Positions 35,117 through 47,461 of a stretch of DNA of 64,000 bases are shown in pieces. Position 1 is the stretch's first letter. Each line of letters begins with the position of its first letter. Origin of the DNA: Talpa occidentalis (taxonomy: Eukaryota; Chordata; Mammalia; Eulipotyphla; Talpidae); NCBI RefSeq assembly GCF_014898055.3, contig NW_023601433.1, positions 68,210,767 through 68,274,766 on the forward strand, read 5' to 3'. A program made the position numbers and the translations under genes. The notes below the pieces were generated by a model. It searched no databases. It was given only the letters and a program-made list of their open reading frames with translations, and was not told the DNA's origin.

Positions 35117-36261
35117 AAGCGTGAAGGAATGACACCTTCCAGTGTTTTGTCTGAAGTGGGGAGGACTCTCTTCCTATCAAGTTAGTTTCCTAGCAAGTTA
35201 CTACTCGCTATGCGACCTGTGGGTCTCAGAATGTTTGAAAAGCACCAAGAAGTCACTTCTCAAAAAGTAACCAGAGCTGTAAGTCAGAGTCCAGGCACGT
35301 TGACGCTTATCTTTGAGTAGAATGTGGCCACTCACAGAAAACAATGTGAAATTTGCTGTAGATTTGATGGTCCCCTCTCTCAATATTTAATGGTGTTCTT
35401 CCAAGGACTCACTCATTCATCTCAATTTATAGAGGTGAAAGCATAGTCCTGAAGTTGGATTGCTGAGATTGTGAACCAGCTCCATCCCAAGAAAGAACAA
35501 TCTCCTTGGCTCTTGGCCGATGGCAATCTCTGTCCCTGGGGTTATTATCTTCTGCGCTAGTTTTCCACTAGCTTCTGTGGGTTGCTAGACCTGGTTACAC
35601 ATTTTTAAGTGAATGGAAAACACATCAGGTCCCACAGCAGATGAAAACATAGTGTATTTAGGGTGATGTGCACTTTTGGGTGCTCATCTCGGGAGACCAA
35701 AATACCCGAAGTTCAAGCCTGAAGGGTCTGTTCCATTTGGAAAGGAAACTAAGGAATTCTCCAAGAAGTTTCTGGGCTATTTTCAGTGGGGATTGCAGCC
35801 TGGCTAATCCCATGGAGAAACCAGGAAAAAGATCAGGAAAGGGGCCTTCATCCATTGCCCATCCTCCCTGATGAGTCAGCCCCCTTTGTAAGCTCATGAA
35901 TATAAATGAACCCAAACTATACTCCCAAAGAGCCAGAACGTACTGCAACAGCCAAATTGAAAGTTGGCTCCTAAAACTTGGGCAAAGGAGCATATAATTC
36001 GAACACTGAGGTTGGGACTGGCGCTGTGCCTGAGCCTAAAGGAGGGATGGAAGAAACCTCAGCTTAAATCTCTCGAGGATCAAGAGGGACAAAGGAGGGA
36101 GCAGGAGCGTAAGAGCTTTCATTACCATCCCATAAACTCCACCAACCAGTTATCCAGAAGTCAAAATGAATGGTGTTCTTCACCAGAACAGAGTGTATGA
36201 TCCCTGTGTCTCAGAATATGCAGCTGACCTGGATTTAATAGAAACTTCAAAAACATTGAAA
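35117..36261. other. Unique DNA, no supported gene
   Basis: More GC-balanced than average, few repeats. Frames at 35658-35993 (minus) and 35964-36200 (plus) lack domains. An AP-1-type heptamer 'tgagtca' lies at 35872-35878. Confidence 0.4.
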
Positions 36262-36400
36262 AGTCATAACATTCCTTCATACAACAAGTAATAACCACTG
36301 TATGGCAAGCTCTGTGCTAAGCATTAGGAAGATGATGGAAAAGAGGAAATAGCTCATAATCTCAGGGAGTTTATAGTGGCAATGGTGAGATAAAGAGTCA
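36262..36400 (-). mobile_element. L2 LINE 3' end, antisense
   Basis: 'acattccttcatacaacaag', 'gcaagctctgtgctaagcat' and 'aatctcagggagtttatagt' follow the antisense L2 end. Confidence 0.65.
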
Positions 36401-37026
36401 GAGAGAGAGGGAGAGGAAAGTGGGGGTACCTAGGAGGACAAAAGAACAATCAAAATATAGTTTCAGTGTGGTGTTTGTTGCATGTCTCAAAAGTTTCTTC
36501 CTTCATGGTGTCAGATAAGCTTTCTGTTCACCTGTTGGTGGTGTTTGGTCTGTTTCCAGGAATATGCATGAATATACCTTTTTATTTCTTGTGAGTTATC
36601 TTGAAATGGAATTGTGGGATCATGTGATAAAGATCTATTTTGCTTTATAAGAAACTGACAAACCATTTTCCAAAGTGGCTGTGCCACTGGTATTCCTATC
36701 AGCTGTATATGAGTTTATTGGTTTAAATTTAGAATTTAAACCAGAATTGTTCAGCCCTGACATTGGTGATGGTATCCTCTTATTTTTCTTTTTCAATTTG
36801 GCTAAAGATTTACTTCGTTGTTTTCAAAACATCAACTTTTGGCTTCAGCGGTTTTCTCTGTTATTTGTCCATTTATTGATTTCTGGGTATTCTTTTCCTT
36901 CCACTTTGGGCTAAGTTTCTCTCTTTTCTAGTTTCTTAAGGTGGAAGCTTAGATATTTGATTTTAAACTTTTCTTCTTTGCAGCATAAACATTGAAAGTT
37001 ACACATTCCCTGATTAAGTACATGCC

Positions 37027-37068
37027 AAAAAAAAAAAAAAAAGAAAGAAAGAAAGAAAGAAAGAAAAG
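37027..37068. repeat. Poly-A / (GAAA)n tract
   Basis: A-run of about 16 followed by six or more GAAA units; it interrupts the old L1. Confidence 0.92.
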
Positions 37069-37426
37069 ATTGCTGCTTTTGTTCTAATTCTGTTCAAAAT
37101 ATCTTTCAATTTCACTTGTGGTTTCTTTGATGATCCATATGTTACTAGAGGTATGTGGTTTAATTTTCAAATATCAGAATGTTCCCAGATATCTTTCTAT
37201 TACTGATTTATAATTAAGTCCTTTGTGGTTAGAGAACACATTATGAATGACTTCAAACCCTTAATATTTATTAAGACTTGTTTTATGGTCCCAAATATGG
37301 TCTCTCTTGATAGATGTTCCATCTTACACTTGAACATAGTATCTATTCTGCTATTGGTAGGTAGAGTGTTTTACAAATGACAGTTTAAGTTGATTGATAA
37401 TGTTATTCAAGTCTTACTGATTTTCT

Positions 37427-37703
37427 TTCTTTTTTTTTTTTTTGATTTATTTATTTATACATACAAGAGCTGAGGAACAGGCCAGAGATTTGCAGGGTAA
37501 GAGGATCCACCAGAAACAAAGTGGGGAACAGAACAGGCAGACTGACCAAAACACACTGCTGAGGGGAGCAGCGGGCGAGACAGGAGAGATCTGCCTCGCC
37601 CTGTGGGTTGCTCCCTGACTGGCTGGGGATCGAACTCATGTTGCAGAGACTGTGGATTGCTTCATAGTGGGGTGCTCAACTCCTTGCGCTACTAGGGAGG
37701 CCC
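37427..37703 (-). mobile_element. tRNA-derived SINE (older subfamily), SINE-15
   Basis: Antisense copy from the T-run to 'gcgctactagggaggccc'. Imperfect target-site duplication: 'caagtcttactgattttc' at 37409-37426 against 'caaatcttactattttct' from about 37703. Co-oriented with the host L1. Confidence 0.94.
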
Positions 37704-37842
37704 AAATCTTACTATTTTCTGCCCACAAATTTTAATAATCATTAAGAGAGGAGTGGTGATTTACAATTAGAATTTTTTCTCTATTTTCTACTTCTGTTAC
37801 TTTTTGCTTCATGTATTTCAAAGCTCTATTAGCACTGTTTTA

Positions 37843-38110
37843 TTTTTTTAAGATTTATTTATTTATACATATAAGAGCTGGGGTACAGGCCAGAGGTGTG
37901 GGGGTGAGAGGGCTCACCAGAGACAGAGTGGGGAACAAAACAGGCGGATTGACTGAAATGCACTGCTGAGGGGAGCAGCTGGTGAGACAGGAGATGTCTG
38001 CTTTGCCATGTGAGTTTCTCCCTGGCCAGCCGGAGATCAAACTCGTGCTGCAGAGGCTGCAAATTGCTTCATAGTGCAGTGCTTAACCTCTTGCGCCATC
38101 AGGGAGGCCC
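37843..38110 (-). mobile_element. tRNA-derived SINE (older subfamily), SINE-16
   Basis: Antisense copy ending 'gcgccatcagggaggccc'. Target-site duplication 'ctctattagcactgtttta' at 37824-37842 and 'ctctattagcactatttta' at 38111-38129 (18/19). Co-oriented with the host L1. Confidence 0.95.
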
Positions 38111-38604
38111 CTCTATTAGCACTATTTTAATGAATTGATCCCTTTATTATTTTAATTCTACTATTGGTTTAGTAGTTGTGCCTCCTTTAACAATTTCTTT
38201 AGTAGTTGCTCTAGGGTTTACGGTATGTAACTAATCATAGTCTGCCTTTAAATGACTATATATCATTTTATGTTGTTACATGAAAGAACTTTGTAACAGT
38301 GTACTCTGCTGTGTTTTCTTGAAATAGTCAGATACCTTTTAAAGAGATGAAATAGGAGAAAGAATGTATTTACCCACATATTTACCATTTCTGACATTCT
38401 TTATTCCTTTGTGTGGATTAAAATTTCCACCTGTTATCTTTTTCCTTTTGCCTGAATAGCTTCCTTTAGCATTCATGCAATTTTGCTGGTCACAAATATT
38501 TGGGGTTTGTTTGACTAGGAATGTCCATCTTTCACCTTTTTGTCTTTATTTTTTTCTTTTATCCTTCCTTTCTCTGTAAATGATTATATTTATAACATAG
38601 GTAT

Positions 38605-39225
38605 ATGTATTTTTTATTTTTTTACATCATTGTTCATTTTTAAACAGTGTTTGCGCTCCCCCCACCTCAAGTGTAGTCCCCATAGAATTTCCTTTACCAA
38701 TGCACCCATGCCCTATCACCTCAGTCCCCTGTGCTCCTCCCTCCCTCCCCCTAATCCCTCTTCTGTCCCCTGATTTATAATTGTCTGTTTCTGTTTTGTT
38801 GGGTTTTTTTTTGTATTGTTATTATTTTTGCCCCTGATGTCTTATTTGGTTCCTCTATATTCCTCCTATAAGTGAAACCATCCAATATTTTTCTTTTTCC
38901 TTCTGACTTATTTCACTGAACATAATTCTTTCTACTTCCATCCATGTTGCTGTGAATGGCATGAGTTTATCTTTTTTGATTCCATTGTGTATATGTGCCA
39001 CATCTTCTTGATCCGGCCATCTGTTTTTGGGCATTTGGGTTGTTTCCAGGTTTTACCTATTGTAAATAGTACTGCAATAAACATAGGGGTACAGGTGTTC
39101 TTTTGAGTCAATGTTTTTGTGTCCTTTGGGTAGATTCCCTAGTAGTGGAATTGCCAGGTCATATGGTAGCTCCATTTTTAGTAGACTGAGGAACCTCCAG
39201 ACAGCTTTCCATAATGGTTGGACCC
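38605..39225 (-). mobile_element. Young 5'-truncated L1, antisense
   Basis: Same 3' UTR family as the L1 at 29119: 'cattgttcatttttaaacag', 'tgatgtcttatttggttcct', then further ORF2 sequence 'ataaacataggggtacaggt' and 'agtggaattgccaggtcata', stopping at about 'ccataatggttgg'. No confident target-site duplication. Confidence 0.92.
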
Positions 39226-39939
39226 AAAAATATGTCTACTTTTAATGGGAAAAGATATTAGAAACCAAGATATTAGAAACAGATCTTGAGGTATGCTCAT
39301 TGCAAGTAGCAAATCTTTGCTGTTGTATGAACTAGAAAAATCAATGCATATTTATATAAATATACAGGCACAAATACATATATCCGTAACACCTATATAC
39401 ATACATGGTGAACATATATGTATTTTAGAAAACATGAATTCATAGCAATAATTTCCATTTCCATCCATCCCCACAGTGTTCTCTTGCTTTCTTTTCTTAT
39501 TCTGTATTTTTAAGTTTTTTTAAGCGATAACCTTGGATCCTATAACAGCATACTTACTTATTTTCTAATTTGCGTAATACATTGAAAATAGTTTCTGAAT
39601 TGCTTCATTATTGCCTCTAGATAAAATAGACCTACTAAAACAGTTCAGGATTTGTTTGTAATTTCCTCCATGCCTCATTACTCCACTACAAACTGAGGGC
39701 ATGTAATCAAATACTCTATTCATACATTGTCTGGATAAATTTTTTCTTTTGCTGTTTTCCTTCTGTGTGGTTACAATACTCACTTGAAATATAACTGGGA
39801 TGATTACTTTCATTTGCTCGCCATTATATTTTTCCCATTCCATCCTTACTAACATATTTGTTTTTTATGTAGAAGGTTATTTTATTTCCAAAAGAAAAAT
39901 TGCATATTGAAAAGTATATTTATACAAATGCCTCCCTCC
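39226..39939. other. Unique AT-rich DNA
   Basis: No gene. A small direct repeat 'agatattagaaac' occurs at 39247-39259 and 39262-39274. The minus-strand 96-codon frame 39565-39855 has no recognised motif. Confidence 0.4.
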
Positions 39940-39952
39940 CAAGTCATTCCCC

Positions 39953-40224
39953 CCCCCTTTTTTTTTTTAAAGATTTATTTATTTATTTATACAAGCACTG
40001 GGAACAGTCAGAAGCGCGGGAGGGTGAGAGAATTCACCAGAGCCAGAGCGGGGAACAGAACAGGCAGACTGATGAAGTACACTTCTGAGGGGAGCAGCGG
40101 GCGGCAGGAGAGGTCTGCGTGCCATGTGGGACCCTTGCAGGCGGCCGGGGATCGAACCAGCGCTGCAGAAGCTGTGGGCAGCTTTGCAGCCCAGTGCTCA
40201 ACCACTGCACCAGCAGCAGAGGCC
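39953..40224 (-). mobile_element. tRNA-derived SINE (younger subfamily), SINE-17
   Basis: Antisense copy with B-box complement 'ggggatcgaacc' and (ATTT)n tail complement. Target-site duplication 'caagtcattcccc' at 39940-39952 and 'caagtcatcccc' at 40225-40236. Head slightly altered ('cagcagcagaggccc'). Confidence 0.94.
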
Positions 40225-40320
40225 CAAGTCATCCCCTTTAGAGTTTAGTAATTTCATGATTTTTTGCCTTATCCATCTTTTTTTTTTTTTTTTTTGGAGA
40301 TAAATAGATATTCAGGGGCA

Positions 40321-40379
40321 TCCCTCTCTCCCTCCCTCCCTCCCTCCTCCCTCCTTCCTTCCTTCCTTCCTTTTTTTTT
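40321..40379. repeat. (CTCC)n/(CTTC)n pyrimidine microsatellite
   Basis: About 50 nt of CCCT and CCTT units ending in a T-run; strand-asymmetric pyrimidine tract. Confidence 0.93.
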
Positions 40380-40394
40380 GTTACTAAAGATGTT

Positions 40395-40945
40395 TAAAGA
40401 ACAGTTTTATTGAGGCATAATTTATACCAATTATTAAGTGATCAGCTTGACAAGTTTTAGTAAATTTATAGGGTTATGCAACCAATCACAACATTCCAGT
40501 GCAGAGCACAACACCATCCTGCTCACTTCCTGTGGGCTTGGATGTAGATGATCCTACCCCCATCTCAGCTCCGGGCAACTGCGTTCTGTCTACACGGTGT
40601 CGCCCATCCTAGAAATTTCACATAAATGGAATTATACAGTTATATGTCTTTAAATGTATTAGTCATAGTTCTCATGTTTTAATTGGTATGTTGTATGGAT
40701 TTACCATAATTTGTTTATCCGTTCACCAGCTGTTGAACTTTTGCAGTGCTTCCAACTTTTTGGTTATTATGAATAATGCTGCTATGAACATTTGTGTGCA
40801 AATCTTTGGGGAGACTTATGTTTTCATTTCTCTTGGGTAGATATCTAGGACTGCAGGGTCATGTAACATGTGTATTTCTGATTTTATAAGGAACTGCTAA
40901 ACTTTTTCTAGAGTACCTGTGTCACTTTGCGATCTCATTAATGAT
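40395..40945 (-). mobile_element. Old L1 3' part, antisense
   Basis: 'cagttttattgaggcataat', 'gttatgcaaccaatcacaac', 'ataaatggaattatacagtt', 'atgaataatgctgctatgaa' and 'ttctcttgggtagatatcta' follow antisense L1 3' UTR and ORF2 end. Confidence 0.88.
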
Positions 40946-43387
40946 GTTGTTATTAAGTGTTAAAATTCTTATTTGAGGTCGGCCAATTACTGCCCTGGAA
41001 ATCCTGCTCTTTCAAAACTTAAAACCCTTTCCTTCATAGGGAGTTCAAAGGTAGTCAGATTATTCCTTGTTGAATTATAGTGAATTTAGAATGAATGTAA
41101 CAACAAGTAAAGGACCCAGAAAATTGTTTCTTTTACTTTAACAGGAAATGGAAAGATAGATGACATTGTTAAGGAACAGATTTTCTAGACTCAGTCTTTA
41201 TAAAAATAAAAGGCAATTACATCAGAAACCTGAGTTTAAATTCTTTCCAGTGTTAGGGCAGCAGAGTGAGATTTAGTTTATGGTAGCAAGTCCTCTTTTA
41301 AATGCTAGGTACTTGAGAATTTGATTAAAGTTAGGGAACAGTCGTTAACTTCAAAATCTGAGGAATCAGAAGGGAATTCAAGAATCTAAAGATTTTTTTA
41401 AAGGAGAAGACTTACTAGACTTCCTGTGTTGTTATTTTTATTTTTAATGGAGAACGGTAGTGGGTGGTTGCAAAGAGGCAGTTCTAGAAATGAGAGCTAT
41501 TACTGCTTAATTCATTATTTCCCCCAAGAGTGGGATAAATGCCAGATCTTCTCGCAACTCCCTCAATAAATTGGACAAAAAAACTGCAGTCTCTTGAGAA
41601 CCAAAGCATGCTTTATGGCAGCCTTTGCTTAGGCTCTTGTCCACTTGGCACATTGGGAATGCTACAGACTTCAGGATACTCCCCAGGAAAATCCCCACAT
41701 CAATTAGCACGTACTAAATTAGGAAAGAAAGGGAGAATTTGGGCAGTAAAGGGGTTTTCCAAGTATTCTTCAAAATACACCATATAGGTAGGTAGTTTCC
41801 TTCTTATAGACCCAGCCCTTATGAGGTATATGTGTACATGAACTAACAGATCCAGTGTTTTTTAGTTTTTGTTTTTAAGAAAGAGGAAGTATTCCTTAGG
41901 AGGTAATATTTTGTTGGGATAAAAAGTGTTTTGTATGCTAGGAAAACATTTTCTCTTTTCTTCCTCCCTCCCTTCCTTTCTTCCTTCTATATAGTCAACT
42001 GTAAATTTACACAGATTTGCATAAATGCTAAATAGAATGGCAGAAAAATTGAAAGAAAATATGTGTCCGGAGGCTAATATGTGTAGTTGGCAAAATGTGC
42101 CTAATTATCTCAATGTCTATTTTTACTTAGCATTCTCTGTAGTGTCCATATTTTCTCTCTTTAAAGCATACATGCACACACTGTCACACACACAAACACA
42201 CGTGAAAATTGCACTGATTTTTATTGTTGGTTTCCTTTATAAAGTTTACAGCTATATCATTCTGCAGATGGAGGATATTGGGAGAAATGTTATAGAGGAA
42301 ACTTCAAGGTGTTAGAAATCTTCTGGTTTAGTTGGCAGTGCTGGTGGATTTCAGTGATGGTCTCAAGGTGTTTATATCTACCTTGAGCTCACTGTGGGCT
42401 TGGTAATGTGATTTGTTTTTGACCTATGGGACAGCAGCCAACACGATGCAACAATCAGTGGGAAACCACCAGTGCTTGTCTGGGGCACTGGTAACTTCCA
42501 TCCTTTTTATTCTTTACTTTCTATCTTCACAGAGATCACAAGTTTTACATTTGTGACAGATCAAATAAAATTGATTTGTGTTTATAACATACTAGTTGTT
42601 TTAATATTCTTTAACCATTTCTTTGCATTCCAGTAGTAACAGACCTTCATTTTTCTCATTTGACTCTCCCTTCAATCCAGGGGTGTGTTTTTCTACAGCT
42701 AGTTCTCTGAAGACTAAGAAGCCCTAATTTCTGTCATTTGATGATCACTGTAGTATGAATATTGCACCAAGGCTGATTCAAGCTACTTAAGAAGACTTCA
42801 CTCAATAAGAAGAGGTTTACACAGCATTCTCCATAACCTCAAGAGAACAGTTAAGAGTAAAAGGTAGGCAAATAATTATAAATTTTGAGTTTTTATCACA
42901 ACTGATTTTAATATATTTATTGGATTTTTTATAGAACTTAATTTTAAATAATCATTGTTGTGTTTATCAACCAGTTTGCAGAATTCCTTCAAGTTTAAAA
43001 ATTGATTCTTTCACTTAGTATGAACTGGCTTCAGCATATTCATTGTAGTTACATGTCTGTGCACAGAGTCTACAGAAAGGAGGGCCATGGGCGTCATGGA
43101 TCACTGTTGGAGAGGCAGAGGCAGATTGAAGGCGGGGAGGGTGGCTGACAAGATGGGGAAAAAGACTGACTCAGTCAGAATCGCTGTTGTGTTTTCATTG
43201 AAGATTTCTTACCACATTTTTTTTTCAAGTTAGCTAGAATGGAAAGCAGGAACGTAAAAATGCCACAAAGGTGTGGGTTATTATTATAGCAAGAAGCCTG
43301 GAGGGACCAAGACTTGTCCTGCCAAGGATGACATAAGTTCTTGCCTAAGAAGTCTGGGGTCCTTGGGCCAACATTTGCAGTGAATAG
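40946..43387. other. Unique DNA, no supported gene
   Basis: About 2.4 kb nearly free of recognisable repeats. Frames at 41507-41787 and 42025-42315 (60-96 codons) lack domains. A CA-rich patch is at 42173-42205. Confidence 0.4.
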
Positions 43388-43403
43388 AAGATTTTGATTC
43401 TTT

Positions 43404-43674
43404 TTTTTTTTTTTTAAGATTTATTTATTTATTTATACAAGCTCTGGGTACAGTCAGAAGCATGGGAGGATGAGAGAATTTACCAGAGCCAGAGAGGGGA
43501 ACAGAACAGTCAGATTGATGAAATACACTGCTAAGGGAAGCAGCGGGTGTGGCAGGAGAGGTCTGTCACGCCATGTGGGACCCTCACTGGTAGCCGGGGA
43601 TTGAACTGGCACTGCTGAGGCTGCGGGCAGCTTCGCAGCCCAGCGCTCAACCACTGCGCCACCAGGGGAGGCCC
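43404..43674 (-). mobile_element. tRNA-derived SINE (younger subfamily), SINE-18
   Basis: Antisense copy ending 'gcgccaccaggggaggccc'. Target-site duplication 'aagattttgattcttt' at 43388-43403 and 'aagatttttattcttt' at 43675-43690 (15/16). Confidence 0.95.
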
Positions 43675-43784
43675 AAGATTTTTATTCTTTCTTTAAGATT
43701 GAAACCAGCACAAAATATCCATTGAACTTCACTCCTGACTATAATGGTCTGTACTTTCTTATCAGATTTTGAATCCATAGTTTT

Positions 43785-44061
43785 GTTTTTTTTTTTTTTT
43801 AAAGATTTACTTATTTATGCATACAAGGGCTGAGGTGCAGGCCAGAGGTACAGGGGGTGAGAGGATTCATTAGAGACAGAGTGGGGAGCAGAATAGGAAG
43901 ATCTACTGAAATGCACTGCTGATGGGAGTAGTGGGCGAGACAGGAAAGGTCTGCTGCACCATGTGGGTCAGCTCTCTGGCTGGGGATTGAACTTGTGCTG
44001 CAGTGGCTGCGGATAGCTTCATAGTGCTGCGTCTTAACCCCTTGTGCCATCAGGGAGGCCC
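43785..44061 (-). mobile_element. tRNA-derived SINE (older subfamily), SINE-19
   Basis: Antisense copy from the T-run to 'tgccatcagggaggccct', directly abutting an antisense L1 3' end. No readable target-site duplication. Confidence 0.93.
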
Positions 44062-44920
44062 TACAATACTAATATTAACTGTAGTCACTATGTTGCATAT
44101 TATATCCCCAAGACATATTCATTTTATAACTGGAAATTTTTACCTTTTAGCCACTTTAACCCATGTTCCACCTCCAACCCTGAGCCTCTGACAACTACCA
44201 ATCTGTTTTTGTGTCTGTGAATTCAGGTTTGGTTTCTGTTTTTGTTTGCACATATTAAGTGAGATCATATAGTATTTATCTTTCAAGTTCCATCCATGTT
44301 GTTGCAAATGGCAAAATTCCTTCTTTTTATGGCTAAATAATATTCCATTATATATACAGTCATGTGTTGCTTGATACTGTTTTGAGCAATGATGAAGCCC
44401 ATATATGATGGTGGTCCCTTTAGTTTATGTCATTGGGACCATGTGTGTAGTGGGTTGCATCATCTAGGTTTTTGTAATTATACTCTGACATTTGCACAAC
44501 AACAACAACAACAACAAACATTTCTCAGAAAATATCCCTGTTGTTCAGCAATACATGAAATCACGTACCACATTTTCTTAACTTATTCACCCATTGATGG
44601 ACCCTTATGGTGCGTCCATATCTTGCTATTTTAAACAATACTGCAATTGGCATGATGGAAGTGTACAAATATTTTCAAGTTGGTATTTTAATTTCCTTCT
44701 GATAAATATATGGAAGTGGAATGCTGGATCATATAATACCTCTATTTTTCCTTTTTTGTCCATACTGCTTACTATAGTGTCTACACCAATTGATATTACT
44801 ACCACAGTGCACAAGTGTTCCTTTTCTCCACATCTTTGCCAACACTGGTATTGCTTATTTTCTTTATAATAGCCATTCATACAGGTATGAAGTGATCTTG
44901 CATTATCCTGTCAGTTTTTG
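44062..44920 (-). mobile_element. Old L1 3' part, antisense, split by a TIR element
   Basis: 'caccctgagcctctgacaac'-like text, 'gatcatatagtatttatctt', 'ggctaaataatattccatta' and then, past the insertion, 'acttattcacccattgatgg', 'ggaagtggaatgctggatca' and 'ccacatctttgccaacactg'. Standard antisense L1 3' UTR/ORF2 order. Confidence 0.85.
44354..44565. mobile_element. Short TIR DNA transposon inside the L1
   Basis: Left 'tcatgtgttgctt' (44360-44372) pairs with right 'cagcaatacatga' (44546-44558), 11 of 13. L1 text is continuous across it ('attccattatata' to 'gtaccacattttctt'). The right end resembles a known primate-shared repeat ('ctgagaaatg' reversed) that I cannot name firmly. Contains (CAA)n at 44496-44517. 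Confidence 0.65.
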
Positions 44921-46329
44921 ATTGTCTATCTTCAGGTTAATGGGAAACGCTGATTATATGGTGTATGGAAACCAGCTTAAAGTACTGCTCTTGCTTCTTG
45001 TGTCTTAACTCATTTTCCCTTTCAGATTCCAACTTGACACCTGTATCTAAAATGAGTCCATTTTCAATATACTGCTCACTCAGTGGTTCTTTCTTTAGAG
45101 CAAGGGTAGGGTCCTCAAGTTCTCTCTCAAGTATCTGCTCAGAGAGTGAATTTCCCAAGAATACTTTGCCATTTATGCTGTAGTGGGGAAAATGTTTCCT
45201 TGTCTAATGGAAACATATTAAAAAGCCATTGTTTGCTATTTCTCTTCAAAGCTTATGCTCTGGACTTACTTCTTTCCCACTGTGTCTGTTTTTTCTTTAT
45301 GTCTGTCCCCACATGATCTTCCCTATTAATTTTCACTTTTTCTGTTTCTATTTTTTCTCTTTCTCTGGGTGTTTTAATTAGTCTACAATATAGAATTAAT
45401 GTATACCTTTTGTTTGTTGTTTTTATTGAATGGAATGTTATGTTGTTAATTTCAAGACAATGTAAAAACTATGGTCCTCTTTCAGATAAAAAGTAACATG
45501 AATTTATGAGTCCTTAATAGATTTCTGGGGAAATGCCAAGTCCCTTTGAGAGAGAAAAGTCTTGCCTACATCTTGTCTAAACACTCTATTTGTTCAGCCT
45601 GAGAGAATACTGACACCAAATGATAAATTAATAGATACAACAGATCATATTTTATAACAAGATGTTGGGAAACTAAAACAGGCTATTACTATAATTCACT
45701 GTCAACATAACTTCATTCCATTTTCCTCCCAAATTGAAAGGACAATTATGAAAATATTGTAATAACCAAAATTCTTTGGCACTAAGGTTTGAACCAGCCA
45801 ATGACATCTAATCTAACTGCCTGAGTAATTTGGCTCCCTGACCTATGTGCTAAAAACTAAGAAATGATGACTGAGTGCTGAAACACGTGCCACATATGTG
45901 TTTGAGTCAGGGAGAGCTGCTCCCAGCTGGATTAAACTAGAAGTGTGAGAATGACAGAGACTGCTCACAGATGCCACATGAACAGCCAATGTGGTGCCCA
46001 TTGTTTGGACAAGGATACTATTTTTAAAGTTTAACACAAATGCAAACCTTTGAATCTGCAAAATCAGGAAGTACTATTTCATTTTGATGAGATCTGAATA
46101 GGATATTCTGTATACTCTCAGAGTCACTCTTTAAAAACTAGAACTATCTGAAGAGAAGCTGTAAAGTTACTACTGGCTTCTGAAAATGAGAACTAAGGGA
46201 AATAGTAAGTTTCCTTGAATATTTCAACCAAATCTTAAAGATAGAGACCATGAGTTGTTGTCTTTTGGATCCCTCCAAGAATCCAGTTTAAAATGACAGA
46301 CAGTCTTGTTATATATTTTTTTCCAGGTA
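44921..46329. other. Unique DNA, no supported gene
   Basis: No repeat or gene recognised. Overlapping plus/minus frames at 44937-45183 (about 72 codons) look like chance. Confidence 0.4.
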
Positions 46330-46537
46330 ACATTGCTTTACACTCTTGTTTGTATTTTGAATTTTAGGTGCTCTCCCCCTTCCCCCCTTTTTGGTGATGC
46401 TACTGTAGTGCTCCCACCACTAAAGCACTCATAATCCACCACCATAGTTTCCTGTGCTTCTTTCCGCTTTGTGCTTGTCCCTTCTTCTCCCCTTTCACTG
46501 TATCAATTCTGTAGTCTTCTTTTAAGGGCTAGTTTTT

Positions 46538-47259
46538 TTTTATTTTATATATTTTTTTACATCATTTTTCATTTTTGCACAATGTATGCATTTTCATCTT
46601 GGTTATAGTTCCCATACAATTCCCACCCCCCTTGTTTTGATCCTACTCCCCCCCCCATAGTGTGTCTCTGGTTTATAGTTGCTTGTTGATTTTGATTTTT
46701 ACTTTATTATAATTAGTCTTTTTCCTGGTCCCTTATTTAGGTTTTCTAAATTCCTGCTATGAGAGAGACCATCCAGTATTTTTCTTTTTCTTTCTGGCTT
46801 ATTTCACTGAGCATGGTCCCTTCCAGCTCCATCCATGTTGCTACAAATTGCATGAGTTTATCTTTTTTGATTGCTGAGTAATAGTCCATTGTATATATAT
46901 ACCACATCTTCTTGATCCAGTCATCTATTTTTGGGCATTTGGGAAATGCAAATCAAAACTACAATGAGATACCATCTTACACTAGTGAGAATGGCACATA
47001 CTAAAAAAAAAACTAGCAACAACAAATGTTAGTGAGGATGTGGAGAAAAAGGAACTCTTCTGCACTACTGGGGGGAGTGCAAACTGGTCCAACCACTGTG
47101 GAAAGCTGTGTGGAGATTCCTCAACCTGCTAAAGATGGAGCTACCATTTGATCCAGCAATTTCACTTCTAGGTATTTACCCAAAGGACACAGAAACATTA
47201 ATTCAAAGGGGCACCTGCACCCCTATGTTTATAGCCACACTATTTACAATAGCTAAGCT
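46538..47259 (-). mobile_element. Nested 5'-inverted L1 (twin priming) with perfect TSD
   Basis: 46538-46943 is antisense L1 3' UTR/ORF2 end ('accacatcttcttgatccag' then 'tttttgggcatttggg'). From 46941 the sequence flips to sense ORF2 ('gaaatgcaaatcaaaactac' to 'tatttacaatagct'). The whole unit lies between 14-bp duplications 'aagggctagttttt' at 46524-46537 and 47260-47273. Confidence 0.95.
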
Positions 47260-47284
47260 AAGGGCTAGTTTTTGAGTTTGACTC

Positions 47285-47336
47285 TATCTGACCCTTTGTC
47301 TGGTTTATTGGCTTTATCTGACCCTTTGTCTGGTTT
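47285..47336. repeat. 30-bp-period tandem duplication in the host L1
   Basis: 'tatctgaccctttgtctggt' recurs 30 bp later within the old L1 3' UTR; under two copies. Confidence 0.85.
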
Positions 47337-47459
47337 CTCTATTCTACTTACAAGTGACATCATGTCTTCTGATTTATTTCACTTATCATAATCCCTTCCA
47401 GCTCTACCCATGTTGCTATACATGGCATGGGTTTATCTTTTTGATTGCTGAATAGTATT

Positions 47460-47461
<2 letters not shown>

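Larger units (their letters stand above)
36480..38590 (-). mobile_element. Old L1 LINE, antisense, long ORF2 stretch, two SINEs inside
   Basis: 'tggaattgtgggatcatgtg', 'tttcttaaggtggaagctta', 'ctattactgatttataatta', 'cttgttttatggtcccaaat', 'ctattctgctattggtaggt' and 'tttttgcttcatgtatttca' run in order along antisense ORF2. SINE-15, SINE-16 and a GAAA tract interrupt it. Many stops. Confidence 0.88.

Noticed and set aside
37027..37068. Retrotransposon tail at the A/(GAAA)n tract
   Set aside because: No LINE or SINE body attached and no TSD noticed; a microsatellite grown inside the old L1 is simpler.
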